A stretch of 64,000 nucleotides of DNA from Cristatella mucedo (Eukaryota; Bryozoa; Phylactolaemata; Cristatellidae), in the NCBI GenBank assembly GCA_009760855.2, contig WPIO01000009.1:6592501-6656500 (forward strand), read 5' to 3'. Of the stretch, positions 43,106 through 53,072 are shown piece by piece (the first letter of the stretch is position 1; each line of letters opens with the position of its first letter). The notes beneath the pieces are model-generated. The model was not told the DNA's origin. It searched no databases and saw nothing but the letters and a program-made list of their open reading frames with translations. The translations under genes were made by a program, and so were the position numbers.

Positions 43106-43969
43106 CCTATGGATAGGTACAACCGACGCATATGATAGCGTTGGCATTCGTAAGCTATTGACTATGAGGAAAGAGACATTCTTTGATGATAGCAAGATCT
43201 TGGTTGGTGAAATTTTCTTGTAAATAGGTTTAAGTCTTCTTCTGTATCAGCATTTTTGCGAATATTCTGTGTGAAAAGAGGTAAATTCTTACACTTTTAA
43301 GCTTATGCTCCTAAGAAAAACTCACCTTGCAATAAGGGAGCGTGGATGAAGGCCAGCAGAGATCTGCAGCTTGGATATATTTCAATATTTCTCCTTTGTT
43401 GGTGCACTTTAATTCTTGACTCTACCAAGCCGAAATCGTCCACCCTGTCTTAAAACGCACCTATAGACGTTAGAAATGAGTTCACGATCTGGATTTTTTA
43501 CGGACAGATAAGGAGATCAATGGCCAACGTATAATGTACGAGAAAACCAAAAGATTCAATAACTACGCATGAGAGAGGTGACTCTTAGGTCAATGCTGAC
43601 GATTGCCAAGATGTATAGGAATAAAGAAAAATCCGACTGTGACTGGAAAGGCGTAATTAATATTAAAATCTGCAGCAATAAGCCGCGGCTGACCACGCAT
43701 GAAGCGAGAAGCTTTTGGGAGATGCTACTAAGTACTGGCATTTTATTACAGTCACATTATAACAACCCTAGACATTATAAAGAGGTTTCTAAGTTATAAT
43801 TTAAAAGAATCGAATATTTAGTACTCTAAGCGTTAGTAAGTATAACTGGACGTCTAAAATAAAAGACTGCCAGATGTACTTCGGGCTTAGAAGTGAGGGG
43901 TAGGCTATGGCCAGAGTAGTAATTGTAATGCAACTCAGTTGTAATGTATCTCTATGAATTCACAAAAGC
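43106..43969. other. host sequence, nothing recognised
   Basis: AT-richer host DNA without recognisable genes. Confidence 0.45.
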
Positions 43970-44100
43970 CACAAAACTGAATGGATATTACGCTGAAGAT
44001 TTCCAATAGGGCACTCTGAGCCCAAGCGACTTTTGGTGCACACGCGGTAGCCAACTGACTCAATTGCACTCAGAGAAGAGATAGTGAGAAGCACTCATAG
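43970..44100. repeat. dispersed repeat, copy 2
   Basis: Shares 'actgaatgg.tattacg', 'aagcgacttttggtgca' and 'gagatagtgagaagca' in order with 28,840-28,990. Confidence 0.6.
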
Positions 44101-44109
44101 GACTCATGA

Positions 44110-44190
44110 GGGTTGTCGAGGAGAGCATATGTAAAGTGCCTAGATAGAGGTCAATTTCTCTGCGGGCGCTATACAAATATAATACTATTA
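44110..44190 (+). mobile_element. L2-like LINE 3' tail
   Basis: 'atgtaaagtgcctagatagaggtcaatttctctgcgggc' followed by 'gctatacaaatataatactatta'. Confidence 0.7.
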
Positions 44191-44237
44191 TATTACCATC
44201 AAGTAAGCAGCATGGAAGTAGTGCCGTGAAAGTAGCA

Positions 44238-44445
44238 AGGTGAGCCGTGATGGCACACTAGGTAAGGCGGTTGCTTTCACAACCTCGGTCCCGATGTCGT
44301 GGGGTTCGATTCCTGCGGTGGGCGATCCTTTATCGCCACTGCAAGCGGTGGTGATAGCCGTAAAGGCTCTTCTGTCGCTATACAACAAGAGGCTGTTTTA
44401 TCAGCCAAGATTTGATTTATTTTTAAAATTTTATTTAGGTAGCGG
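44238..44445 (+). mobile_element. tRNA-derived SINE (family A), well preserved
   Basis: A box 'tggcacactaggtaagg', B box 'ggggttcgattcc', body 'gcaagcggtggtgatagccg' and end 'gaggctgttttatcagcc' before a T/A-rich tail. It is the best reference copy of family A in the window. Confidence 0.88.
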
Positions 44446-44771
44446 CAGAGCAGGATAGCTAGAAAGGATGTGCCGCAGTCCACAATAAGAGAAAAGATGC
44501 GATCGGATGCGATCGGGGGAAGAAGGCGATCGCATGAGCGATCGATCGCCCTCGCGGAAAGACGCTGCTGCCTATCCCTGCAGTGTCAGTACGAACGTTT
44601 GCTGTCACTAACCGCACAAACAAGTAGTCTCCAGCGCGTTGGCGTAAGAACGTGGCTGACCGGCGAGCCGAGCGTATTATGCTGCACTACAACTAGTCAT
44701 GCTTGTTATCGCCATTCAGTTTAAAGGACGGATGATTGCTTTTTCCTTTTTACGACGTTTTTATTTTTTTT
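44446..44771. other. host side of the viral junction
   Basis: About 300 bases of GC-rich host-like DNA with several GATC/CGATCG palindromes at 44,500-44,545, then a T-rich run at 44,738-44,773. Composition changes here from host-like to more than 65% AT. I see no long terminal repeat. Confidence 0.5.
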
Positions 44772-45060
44772 TTATTCGTCCTCGTCGGCACTCGGACTCA
44801 TCTCAAAACTAAAAACATCGTAAGAAGAAAAAAAATCATCACTAGGATATCTGTTGCAAGATATTTCTATATCATAGTAAACATTTTTTGAATAATATCA
44901 TTACAATCTATAATAGTAAAATTTTACTAATCATTCTATTGTTACACAATAGACTAGTTTTTCTTCATTGATCTCATTTGATAGTGATTTTTATTTGCTT
45001 TAAATGAATTCACGTACCAGATATAATATGAGTACCAAGTGTGAGTTCTTTTCTAGACAT
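44772..45060 (-). pseudogene. small viral gene with acidic C-terminus
   Basis: It starts 'MSRKELTLGTHIISGT' and, after stops and a frameshift, ends in 'MSPSADEDE' and TAA at 44,772. About 95 codons; no known family. It is divergent from the next small gene (52-base gap) and is the outermost viral gene on the left. Confidence 0.4.
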
Positions 45061-45112
45061 TATCGTGAGAGCACGATTTCTTATATCATTATAATCAGAG
45101 AAATAAAGTTTT

Positions 45113-45519
45113 ATGGTTATTGTGTTCCTTTTCAATAATGGATGTGAAGGAATTAACCCACATGTTGATTTTAGAATTGATTTAATTCGTGAAGGTAAGA
45201 AACAAAGGTTACCAAATTATGAAATGATTAGACACCCAGAATTCTTTAACGAGGATAAATCTTGCAATGTTGTAAATAAATAAATAAATAATTCCTTTAT
45301 ATAGCGCTCTAGGAGAACTTAATCTCTATTCAGGCGCTTCACATATGCCTCGGGGCTCGAGCCCACGACCTCAGTCAGACCTTGGTCGGGGCGAGCACCT
45401 TAACCGCTAGACCAAACCAGCTTGTTAATGATTGTTTAGTTGAAACATTCAGAGACCCATGTTATCAAAAAGGTTTTCCTAGACATATGTCTGTTAACTA
45501 TTCTGTTAATATTTTCTAA
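45113..45519 (+). pseudogene. small viral gene split by a SINE
   Basis: An ATG at 45,113 opens 56 codons ('MVIVFLFNNGCEGINPHVDF' at the start) that end inside the SINE's AAATAAATAAATA tail. After the SINE, 45,424-45,519 continues as coding sequence ('ETFRDPCYQKGFPRH') to TAA. It is about 80-90 codons without the insert. Function unknown. Confidence 0.5.
45284..45424 (-). mobile_element. tRNA-SINE (family B) inserted in a viral gene
   Basis: On the minus strand: A box 'ggtctagcggttaaggtgc', B box 'gtcgtgggctcgagccc', 'gaagcgcctgaatagagatt', then an (AAAT)n-like tail. Flanks 'ttgtaaat' and 'ttgttaat' look like an 8-base target duplication with one change. It shows that the SINE family was active after the virus integrated. 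Confidence 0.88.
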
Positions 45520-45541
45520 TATTTACAATGTATATAGGAAA

Positions 45542-45942
45542 ATGTCTGATTTAAAAAAAAACATTTTGTTGCACAAAGATACGATGAAACCGTTAAATAT
45601 AATACAAAAGTTAGGGCATGTCTAATAATTCTAACAAGAGCTAGATATATAATCAACGTTATAAACATAGTAACAGCCTTAGGAGTAACAGTTTCTGGTA
45701 CTTATTTTCAATCATTTCCGGATATTACTCGTGTAGTTTCTTTACTTTCAGCACTAACCGCAATGTTGGCAGCAGTTGATGGTGTACTGGCAGAAATAGA
45801 TAGAAGAAAAAGATTTACTCTTAATTCTAACGCAGAATTTATTTCCGAGATAACACATGCTTTATTCGATGAATTAATTACGAAAGAAGAGTTTGAAGAT
45901 ATTATAGTAGAACAATCGCAAAAAGAGACTACTCCTGTTTAA
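45542..45942 (+). pseudogene. small viral membrane protein
   Basis: An ATG gives 'MSDLKKNILL', then one frameshift near 45,580. A further 120 codons or so encode a likely hydrophobic segment ('VINIVTALGVTVSG') and an amphipathic C-terminal half ('LLSALTAMLAAVDGVLAEI') ending in TAA. Its end overlaps the integrase end on the other strand by 14 bases. No family recognised. Confidence 0.55.
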
Positions 45943-46785
45943 TCACTTGTAGTTCTTCTTTAACAAAACTCCTTTTAACGTCATTTACGAAATAAAGAAC
46001 TGGTTGGTATTTCATTACCACTATTCTAGCAATAGTATGTTTTGTCAAACTCCATATCGGATCTGTAGCTCTTCTTCTCTTTTCATCTTCTCCTTCACCT
46101 GTTTCTAGTAAATATCTAACAGTTGCTTCAAGTTCTAATAATTTTTCTTGTTCTCCTACTTTTCTATGACATTTTGGTCTGTTTAGTTTTACTATTTCTT
46201 TTCATTGCTTTAGCAGGTTCTTCACCAATTGTTCTTGTTATGTTATTGTTCAGGAATTCAATCATCTTTGGTAAATTATTAATCCACTCTTTGTTTCTAA
46301 CGTATTCTTCCTTATTAATACTTTCTAATTCCTTTTCATATTGTGCAATAAAGGCTCTTTCTGCTACTGTTCGGTTCATTCTTTCAACCAATGCAACACT
46401 CTTTTTACTAGTAGCTTCTATTACTCGTGTTTCATGTCTTTTTCGTTTCTTTCATGAACTCACTTTTAAACTCTGATCCAGGATCTACTGTAATCTTCTT
46501 TGGCTATTCTAAAGAACCTTTTGTACAAATATATATTATTGCTTGTGTTAATTCTTTAGAGGATTTTGCTTTAAGTGAATCTTTATATCTACTAGCAACA
46601 TCAATGACACTCAAAGCATATTTGTATCCAGAATCATTTGGCATATACAAAATGAAATGTCTGCTTGGTGATTTTCTTTAGGTGCGGCTATATCAAAGAA
46701 GACTTTTGGAATTACTTTTGGCCTTGGTTTGAATACTTGACTTATATCTAAATCAGGATTGAACTTCCCCCTTTTTCTTTTAGAG
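45929..46785 (-). pseudogene. retroviral-type (rve) integrase of Polinton type
   Basis: The enzyme would insert the viral genome into host DNA. Minus-strand pieces carry the catalytic triad: Asp in 'NHQADISF', Asp in 'KKITVDPGSEF', and Glu in 'VALVERMNRTV'. The C-terminus has 'RRRATDPIWS' and a 'PVLYFVNDVKRSFVKEEL' block, as in Polinton integrases (chromo/SH3-like end). There are frameshifts near 46,660, 46,440 and 46,165. A TAG stands at the position of the usual Trp before 'PKKITVD'. The N-terminus is uncertain because a GC-rich insertion begins at about 46,826. Confidence 0.88.
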
Positions 46786-46825
46786 TTAAAAATGACGTTT
46801 TATAGATGTGGTTTTAGTTAATTGA

Positions 46826-47055
46826 TGACACTGCCCCTGATCGCTGTACGAGTGGGCTGTGACACTCGATGTGGTAAGCAGCCGGGCCGTGCGATTAGTG
46901 GCTTGTTTTGCCAAGGGAGTCGGTGACTCCGGTGGGCGAGAGGGGCGAGGAGAGTTGTGCTTCGCCCTGCTCCGTGTGGAGGTGGAATAAACTGGTGGTG
47001 TTGCTCGTCGGCTGGTGTTCTGTGCAGTACGCGACGATAATTCAGACTACAATAG
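46826..47055 (+). mobile_element. GC-rich insertion, possible solo LTR
   Basis: A 230-base block of host-like composition inside the AT-rich virus. It begins 'tgacactgcccctgatcgc', contains a late 'aataaa', and ends 'ttcagactaca', so it has TG...CA ends and a polyadenylation signal as LTRs do. No exact 4-5 base target duplication was found, so the call is tentative. Confidence 0.45.
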
Positions 47056-47058
47056 TAA

Positions 47059-47384
47059 TGGAAATATTTTGTAATACTTGTTTCAAAACGTTTAGTGAAC
47101 TTGAATATCTAGAATCAGGGCATCCCATTTGCAAACACATTAAGAAAGAAAGACCGAAGTTAAAGCAGGAAATGCGATGTGATCTCTATGAACTAGATAG
47201 TACTGAAACAGAGTTTGATTCAGGCATTCTACGAAATAATGAAATAATAATTTGTGCAGATTGTTACTATGCAACTAATAAATATTCTAAAGAAAGACCA
47301 ACTAAACTATACTGTCTTGCAAACAAGCATTTCAAAAAAAGATGTTCAGAATCATTCTGTATTCATCACTGTTTAGCTCGTTAA
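47059..47384 (+). CDS. small Cys/His-rich viral protein
   Basis: An uninterrupted 108-residue frame. The N-terminus 'FCNTCFKTFSELEYL' with later 'HPICKH' resembles a zinc finger (C..C...H...C). A second group, 'CADCYY' then 'CLANKHFKKRC' and 'CIHHC', lies near the C-terminus, so it may bind two zincs. It is one of the few intact frames in the element. Function unknown; the GC-rich insertion ends just before its ATG. Confidence 0.55.
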
Positions 47385-47484
47385 GCTATTTCTGTTATTG
47401 CAAAATTTTTCCATTTGTAAGAGGAAAACGAAAGTTAAGACTAAGTTTAAAGAACTCGCTGTATTACTTGTGTACTTATATTTT

Positions 47485-48334
47485 TCAGGTGGACATGTAA
47501 CTAACCAATAGATTTACATTTAAGTTTCCATGGTTGTCAACATAATAACAGTCAACTGGTAATCTATTGAAGTAGGCATACTGTTTCATATCTGTTCCAG
47601 TTGATGAAGTATTTATATCGCGTATTTCTCCGAATATAACACAGAAGTATCTGTACTTGGTCTTGGTAATACACAGTTGGATGAACCAACTATCATCTCA
47701 CTTAGTAATATTAATGGTGGAGCATTCTTATTTTGCCAAGAGTAAGCAACAGAAGTTGTAATAACAGAATTAATCGATCTAGGGTTTAATGACACTGGAA
47801 TTACTTCTGTTATTTTTTTAACTGTTTTGTCAACATAGATTTTGTTGCTGCATCAGAAGGATTAGCAGGATCTAAAACATTAACTGTAGAGTTACTGTTC
47901 ATATTTAGGTTTGTAGTTGTAAGATAGATTTATAATAACAAATCTCTTTTTAATCCAAATTAAGTAACACAAAAGTCTTCAGGAAGAACAGTTGGAGTAT
48001 TAGTACTAGAATTCCAATAGGTAGAAGTATAAGAATAGCAAAAACATTCATATTTAGATCACTAGTCATTGTATCACCAGTTTTATTAACTTAATTTGAT
48101 AATTGACTAACACTAACAGCATCTGTTGGATTAACACCAGGAGCAAGATTTGTAACAGGTCGATTCTGAATGTTAATAGAAGTACCCCCATTAACAATAA
48201 AATTAGAGTCTGCATAAGCCTTTGTTACAGCATCACCATCATTTACAGGATCAGTCATGTTAATAATTCTATTTCAGTTTACATCAAGGTCAGAAATTAT
48301 ATAACCATTTATTCTAGATGCATACTGATTTCAG
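47485..48334 (-). pseudogene. tail-fibre-like protein (fibre D)
   Basis: The minus strand encodes repeats of the pattern 'D-N-x-I-x-N(L/M)-x-D/P-V/A-N-x-x-DAVTKxYxD', for example 'NMTDPVNDGDAVTKAYADSN' and 'VNVLDPANPSDAATKS'. These are known from phage tail fibres and from fibre proteins of several eukaryotic dsDNA viruses. A tip-like region ('RLPVDCYYVDNHGNLNVNL') ends at TGA 47,485. In-frame TGA and TAA and at least two frameshifts break it. The likely role is host-cell attachment. It directly follows YqaJ. Confidence 0.75.
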
Positions 48335-49159
48335 TTAGCCCTTCGATACATCTATATAATTGTTAATTAAAACTTTTGATCTGTCTAATACTTCCTTAAC
48401 AATAGGAACTATTCTAGCAAATCTACCATTATCTTCTTCTACAATGTGTATCAAAGATCTTCTTATATAACACTGTATATCATTGCCTTTTCCTTGTTTA
48501 TTGTTAAATATCTTATATTTGCTTTTAGTATCAAACTCAAAATCAAAGTACTTCTCCTCTTTAAGCAATAGCATAAAAGTGGACTTCTGATTGGTATATC
48601 AAATTCAAACTCTGTTGGTACTCTAAGATTTCCGGCAGCTACATAATCTAGTGGTGGCTCATCACAGTTCAATCCAGGAACACAAATTTCAAACTCAGAG
48701 TAATAACACTCACTTAGTTTTAAAAAATGTAGTTCAAGTAAACATTGTGCATGATATTGTTTAGGTATAAAATCATCTACTATACTTCTACTCCATAAGC
48801 ATTTTATTTCTACCAAATTATTTCCTTCTATTATTCCATCTGGTGAATATCTATGAACACGATCACTAGTAAAACAATCATTGGCGTTCTCAAGTTTTAC
48901 ATTAAGTTTCATTTCTAAAAACTTAGCAGCAATGGGTTCAAATGCTTTACCAAATAACATTGGAGAAAATTTCATACTAGAATTATTTGCAATATATTTT
49001 GTTTAGTTTTCTATTAGCAATTATATCTATATCAACTTCTGTTTGGTCGCCAAATACATGGTCATAACCAAGCACAGAATAAACTTCTGAGCCACCAATA
49101 TTCAAGGACATTGATTTTTTCCACTCATCCGAACCTTGTGCAAAATCAAATTTTTTCAT
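48335..49159 (-). pseudogene. YqaJ/lambda-exonuclease-type viral recombinase
   Basis: A nuclease of the PD-(D/E)xK type that would resect DNA ends during replication or recombination. It starts at 49,159 with 'KKFDFAQGSDEW', the usual YqaJ lead-in (qgs.eW), then 'GKAFEPIAAKFLEM'. The catalytic Asp is in 'YSPDGIIEGNN' and Glu/Lys in 'LVEIKCLW'. 'YHAQCLLELHFLKLSE' corresponds to the Y.aQ.q helix. Frameshifts lie near 48,985 and 48,570. It ends at TAA 48,335, next to fibre D. Confidence 0.85.
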
Positions 49160-49181
49160 TATATTTCTGGTTTAAATTTTT

Positions 49182-50710
49182 TTAAATGTCTGTTCCATCA
49201 TAAACAAATGTTCCTTTACTGCAAGTAAATGGTGAACCATTACCATTAGAAGTTAGTACTGCTGTGTTCTCGCAGATAGTTTAGTAATGAACAATAACAG
49301 TTGTAGCAGGATTAGCAGCAGGGATATGACTATTGAACTCAATATTTACATCAAGTTTGGAAGTAATTCTTAGAGGTTCATCATTACACTGCAGATAAAC
49401 TACATGAATTGGATGATAAAGTGATAACCAGATAACCAGTAGATAAGTAACACCAGCTGGTTCTTTAGTTTCCTTTAATCCGAGATATTGTTTTCTAAAC
49501 TCAGTAAAATCTAGATATTCAGTTGAGCATTTTCCATCTTTAGGATAACTACTTCTAGCAATTGCACGGTAATGTTTTAAACCATTTGCAAGTACAGTTA
49601 CGTTTTTGATATCACAGTCGTTGTATGTGCAAACTATAATAATTTTGTGCAGCCACAATCAACCATCTAACTTTATCAATAGTATTTTTTACAGATAGCG
49701 TTCTAGTATATTTTAGACCTTGGTTGAAATTGCTTAGTGTTAAATTTTCATAACGTCTAACTCTGTAATTAGGTCTAATTTTTTTTGCTCTTTCACTTGA
49801 TGTATCTGCAAGAGCTCTTTGGATACTTTCTTTAGGTGTTACACATGGAACCATTAGTCTCATCTTTGACATATTAAATACGATGTCAACAAGAGGAACA
49901 AGTGTAGGGGGAGCTGGTGCTTTGGCAAAAAATAATGGCAATAAAGTTTGGACAGGATTTAAAATTATAGTATCGCCAGCCAATCCTGATGCGCCAGTCA
50001 TTATAGCATCAAAATCACTCACACCAACTCTTGCCATTTCAAGAGTTAATGGAATATTATACATAATTTTGTTCATATCTGCACAGAATCCAGATAATCT
50101 TGAAAGTGGAAGTGAAATACTGAATGTGCCTTGATTCTCTGCCAAGACATTTTAAATTCCTCTTCTGTATACAAAACCAATATTGTTAGCAGCTGCTGTA
50201 GATGCAGCTGGACTGGTGTAAGTATTGTTGGCAAACCACATATCATCTATTGAACTTGCCTCATCTTTTTTCCACCCAGTTGCAGGTCCTGCTATTCGGT
50301 TATAGTCATTTGGATAAGTAAGGAGGCCCATAAGAGTTGAGACTGTTCCAGGTCCTTGTTGAAGTGAGATACTTTCTATTTTATCTGCGCCAAGTCTAAC
50401 TCTCATTGAGCTGAACATCCACGCTCCAGCATTGTTAACAAAACCAGCAGCAATATTTCTATTAGGTGCGGCATAAACACCACCCGCAGCTGTTTTAACT
50501 TGTGGTTGTCCTTCAAGCAGTAGGTAAGCATCTGATAGCACATAACAAAGCTGTTGTTCTCCAGGGACAGTAAATGTTACAAGTTTATTTGCAATATTAT
50601 CAGTTTCATTTCCATTAGTTTGGTAGAACTTTCTATATTGGTAATCTTTAATCTTGTAGTTAGGAAAACTTGGGTCACCTAATTCGAGTGTCCATAGGAT
50701 TACTAGCCAT
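49182..50710 (-). pseudogene. double-jelly-roll major capsid protein
   Basis: Would build the icosahedral shell. The span of about 509 codons fits Polinton/adintovirus capsid proteins. Recognisable blocks are 'FTVPGEQQLCYVLSDAYL', 'NNAGAWMFSSMRVRLGADKI' and 'GPGTVSTLMGLLTYPND' in the first jelly roll, 'LPLSRLSGFCADMNKIMYN' in the middle, and 'RKQYLGLKETKEPAGVTYL' in the second jelly roll. Breaks are a frameshift near 50,690, TAA at 50,152, a frameshift near 49,640 and TAA at about 49,281; coding continues to TAA 49,182. YqaJ starts 22 bases further on. Confidence 0.85.
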
Positions 50711-50744
50711 TTCTTCGCTATATAAAAAAGTAAAAATTTATTTT

Positions 50745-50927
50745 CTACTTTAGATATATGAACCAGCTCCTATGTATTTTTTTTATGTATCCACCATATC
50801 CATCAGGTCTTGGCATAGTAGTAGGTACAACAGATTTCTCTTTGATTACTTTTTCAATTTCTTTGTATGCTTTTGGATCATTTTCTTCAAGTGTCTCTGA
50901 ATAATTTTCTACTTCCACATCTTTCAT
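50745..50927 (-). CDS. small virion-associated protein
   Basis: 60 codons, charged N-terminal half ('SETLEENDPKAYKEIEKVI') and a Gly/Tyr-rich end 'PDGYGGYIKK'. It lies between a coiled-coil gene and the capsid gene in the same direction. Family not recognised; short basic capsid-associated proteins occupy this place in related viruses. Confidence 0.45.
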   Translation of the reverse strand: MKDVEVENYSETLEENDPKAYKEIEKVIKEKSVVPTTMPRPDGYGGYIKKIHRSWFIYLK

Positions 50928-50934
50928 TTTTGCC

Positions 50935-51337
50935 TTACATTTCTTTTGTTTTTGGTTTTAGTTTTTTAAGCATAGCTCTTCTGATTTCAATGTCCATCTC
51001 TTTAATCTTTCTATCATAATCTTCTTCTTTTTTCCGTTTTGCTAGTTCATACTCAAGTTCATTTTTTCTTCTCTCTGCATCAAGTTTGTCATCTAATTCT
51101 CTAAGGTTTATTAGAATATTCTTGGTCTATTTTCTCTTTCTTTGTTTGAAATTCAATTAGTTTTCTAGCTTGATGCGTTTCAATACCTTTGTTAGCAATG
51201 TTCATGCTAACTCCTCTTAGTCCAGTTAATACTGGTGCTGCTTTTCCAATTCCATTAATGACTTTATCAAGTAGGCCAGATCCATGGTATTTTCCGCCGG
51301 TTATTCTTCCATGACCAATTCTGGCATAGCTACTCAT
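50935..51337 (-). pseudogene. coiled-coil minor virion protein
   Basis: Starts 'MSSYARIGHGRITGG', a Gly-Gly site like those cut by adenovirus-type proteases. A short amphipathic part ('LLDKVINGIGKAAPVL') follows, then, after a frameshift near 51,110, a Lys/Glu-rich coiled coil ('RRKNELEYELAKRKKEED'). About 130 codons. The plan resembles adenovirus pVI-like proteins, but this is inference only. Confidence 0.5.
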
Positions 51338-51348
51338 TGCTATATATA

Positions 51349-52198
51349 TTATTTTGAAATTTTTATCGTAGCTATAACATCAGTAATAGTATTAATATAA
51401 TTACCATTTTGATCTGTTAAGCCAGTTTTAAGACTACTTATTCCATCAATATTACCACGTGTTGGTAAGTATAGAATATTTGGAATATTTAGATCAACTT
51501 TTCACCTGCATTAATATCATCAATATCAATAACATATAAAGATGAAGATTGCTATAAAAATCCAGGTTTTAATTCTACATAATTCTGGTTAAGATCAAAC
51601 AGATCACAATCAACACTTATTCATTTCACACCAGAACTGTCTGGTAACTGCATTTTATTCCAAGCTTTATAAATACCAGAAAAATACATAGCGTTTTCTA
51701 TAGCTTCGTAAGGTGTTCCACCAACCATTGCATGGTCGAATTAACCTTGTTGGTTTGAGCTGAAACCTAATGCATCGCCAATGCTGTGAATGACTCCAGG
51801 TGCATTACTTCCAAGTAGCACAACAAAATCGGGGGTTACTTGCATTATTATCTTGTCATCCACATCGACACTAAGTTTTATTCCACTACTATTTCTATTA
51901 AGTGAGTTATAAAAAGCAGTTTTTTTGCCAAAACTGTATTAAGAGCGTTAACTATTTTGTTACTATCATAATATCCTTCTGGAATTGAGACAGAATATGA
52001 TAATGTACTAGTAAGATTTGGTCTGTACCAAAGTAAGTCATTTATTCCAGAAACAATATTAGATGTTATTCTGTTTGTATGTGTAAATTCTACTCTACGT
52101 AGTCCTACTTTATTATAACCAGAATCTGGTCCAAGCATAATCGGTGGAACTAGTGTTTTTGCTTCCGAGGTAGTAGTTCCAGTTAATCTTACTGACAT
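51349..52198 (-). pseudogene. penton-like minor capsid protein (jelly roll)
   Basis: Begins 'MSVRLTGTTTSEAKTL'. Then comes 'SYSVSIPEGYYDSNKIVNAL', the 'iPeGyY...I...lN' pattern common in Polinton penton proteins, and 'DALGFSSNQQG', the usual 'LGF' block. Further blocks are 'VDCDLFDLNQNYVELKPG' and 'LYVIDIDDINAGEK'. About 283 codons. There are frameshifts near 51,930 and 51,500 and in-frame TAA, TGA and TAG. It probably forms the vertices; the assignment rests on motif pattern and position. Confidence 0.65.
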
Positions 52199-52205
52199 TC
52201 GTATA

Positions 52206-53070
52206 TTATATTTCAGCAATTTCTATTCCAACTGATATCTGTTGTGAACCAAAATCTAAAACTTTTAAATTTTGATCTGTAATAGTAATTAGTATATCAG
52301 AAATAGAGTCTCCAACAATATTATGATATTCAAGAGTATTTGGTTCATATACCATCTGTTCCCACGGATACAAGTTGTAAGCAAAATTTCTTAGAACTTG
52401 TGTTTCATCACCGTTTATATAACTCGTTCCACTAGCAACTAAGTTACAATTTACAAGGATACGATTTAGATCTGAAACAAAAACTTCATTCTCCGAGATA
52501 AATTTAACATTTGGTGTGCAAACTAATTGGTCAGTAATATTAGGAGAAAGTGTTGAAAAAGTTTGGATCTGTTGTGTAAGCAGAGCCAGTGAAACAGAGT
52601 ATACTCGATATACTAGACTTACTAGCAAGAAATGTCTATCCAACAGGCACAGTAATCCAAGAGTTAAAAGTAGCAGTATCAATACCCAATACAAATTTAT
52701 CAGTAGTAGCTCTAGTTTGAATTATAGAGTTATTTATAATATCAGCAATGCCAATGTTTACATCATCAGAAACAGCAGACTATATTCCAGGTCTAATTGT
52801 CGTAGTTTGTTCAGAACTTCCAGCAACTCTATAAACAAAAGTATTATTAGATGTTGTCATACTTTTAATAGAATTTGTTCCCACAAACTTTTTGAAACAC
52901 GTCTTATACTTTGTATTTCTTAGTTTGATTGGACCATCAATGTGAATTCTAATGGAATTATTAGATTCAGTAATATTAAATGCGCACCCATCTTTGCTTG
53001 CTAAACTGTCTTTTCTAAGAAATTCAAGATTTTTTAGTTTCTCCTGAGACACTTTAAACAAGTCTGTCAT
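52206..53070 (-). pseudogene. viral structural protein upstream of penton
   Basis: About 288 codons in the capsid gene cluster. The C-terminal part has 'YEPNTLEYHNIVGDSISDIL' and 'ITITDQNLKVLDFGSQQISV', a pattern (P..y..v....i..i.itd..g...dF.g..v.l.i) that recurs in structural proteins of Polinton-like elements. In-frame TAGs lie near 52,780 and 52,630 and a frameshift near 52,550. It is separated from the penton-like gene by seven bases. Specific function unknown. Confidence 0.55.
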
Positions 53071-53072
53071 TT

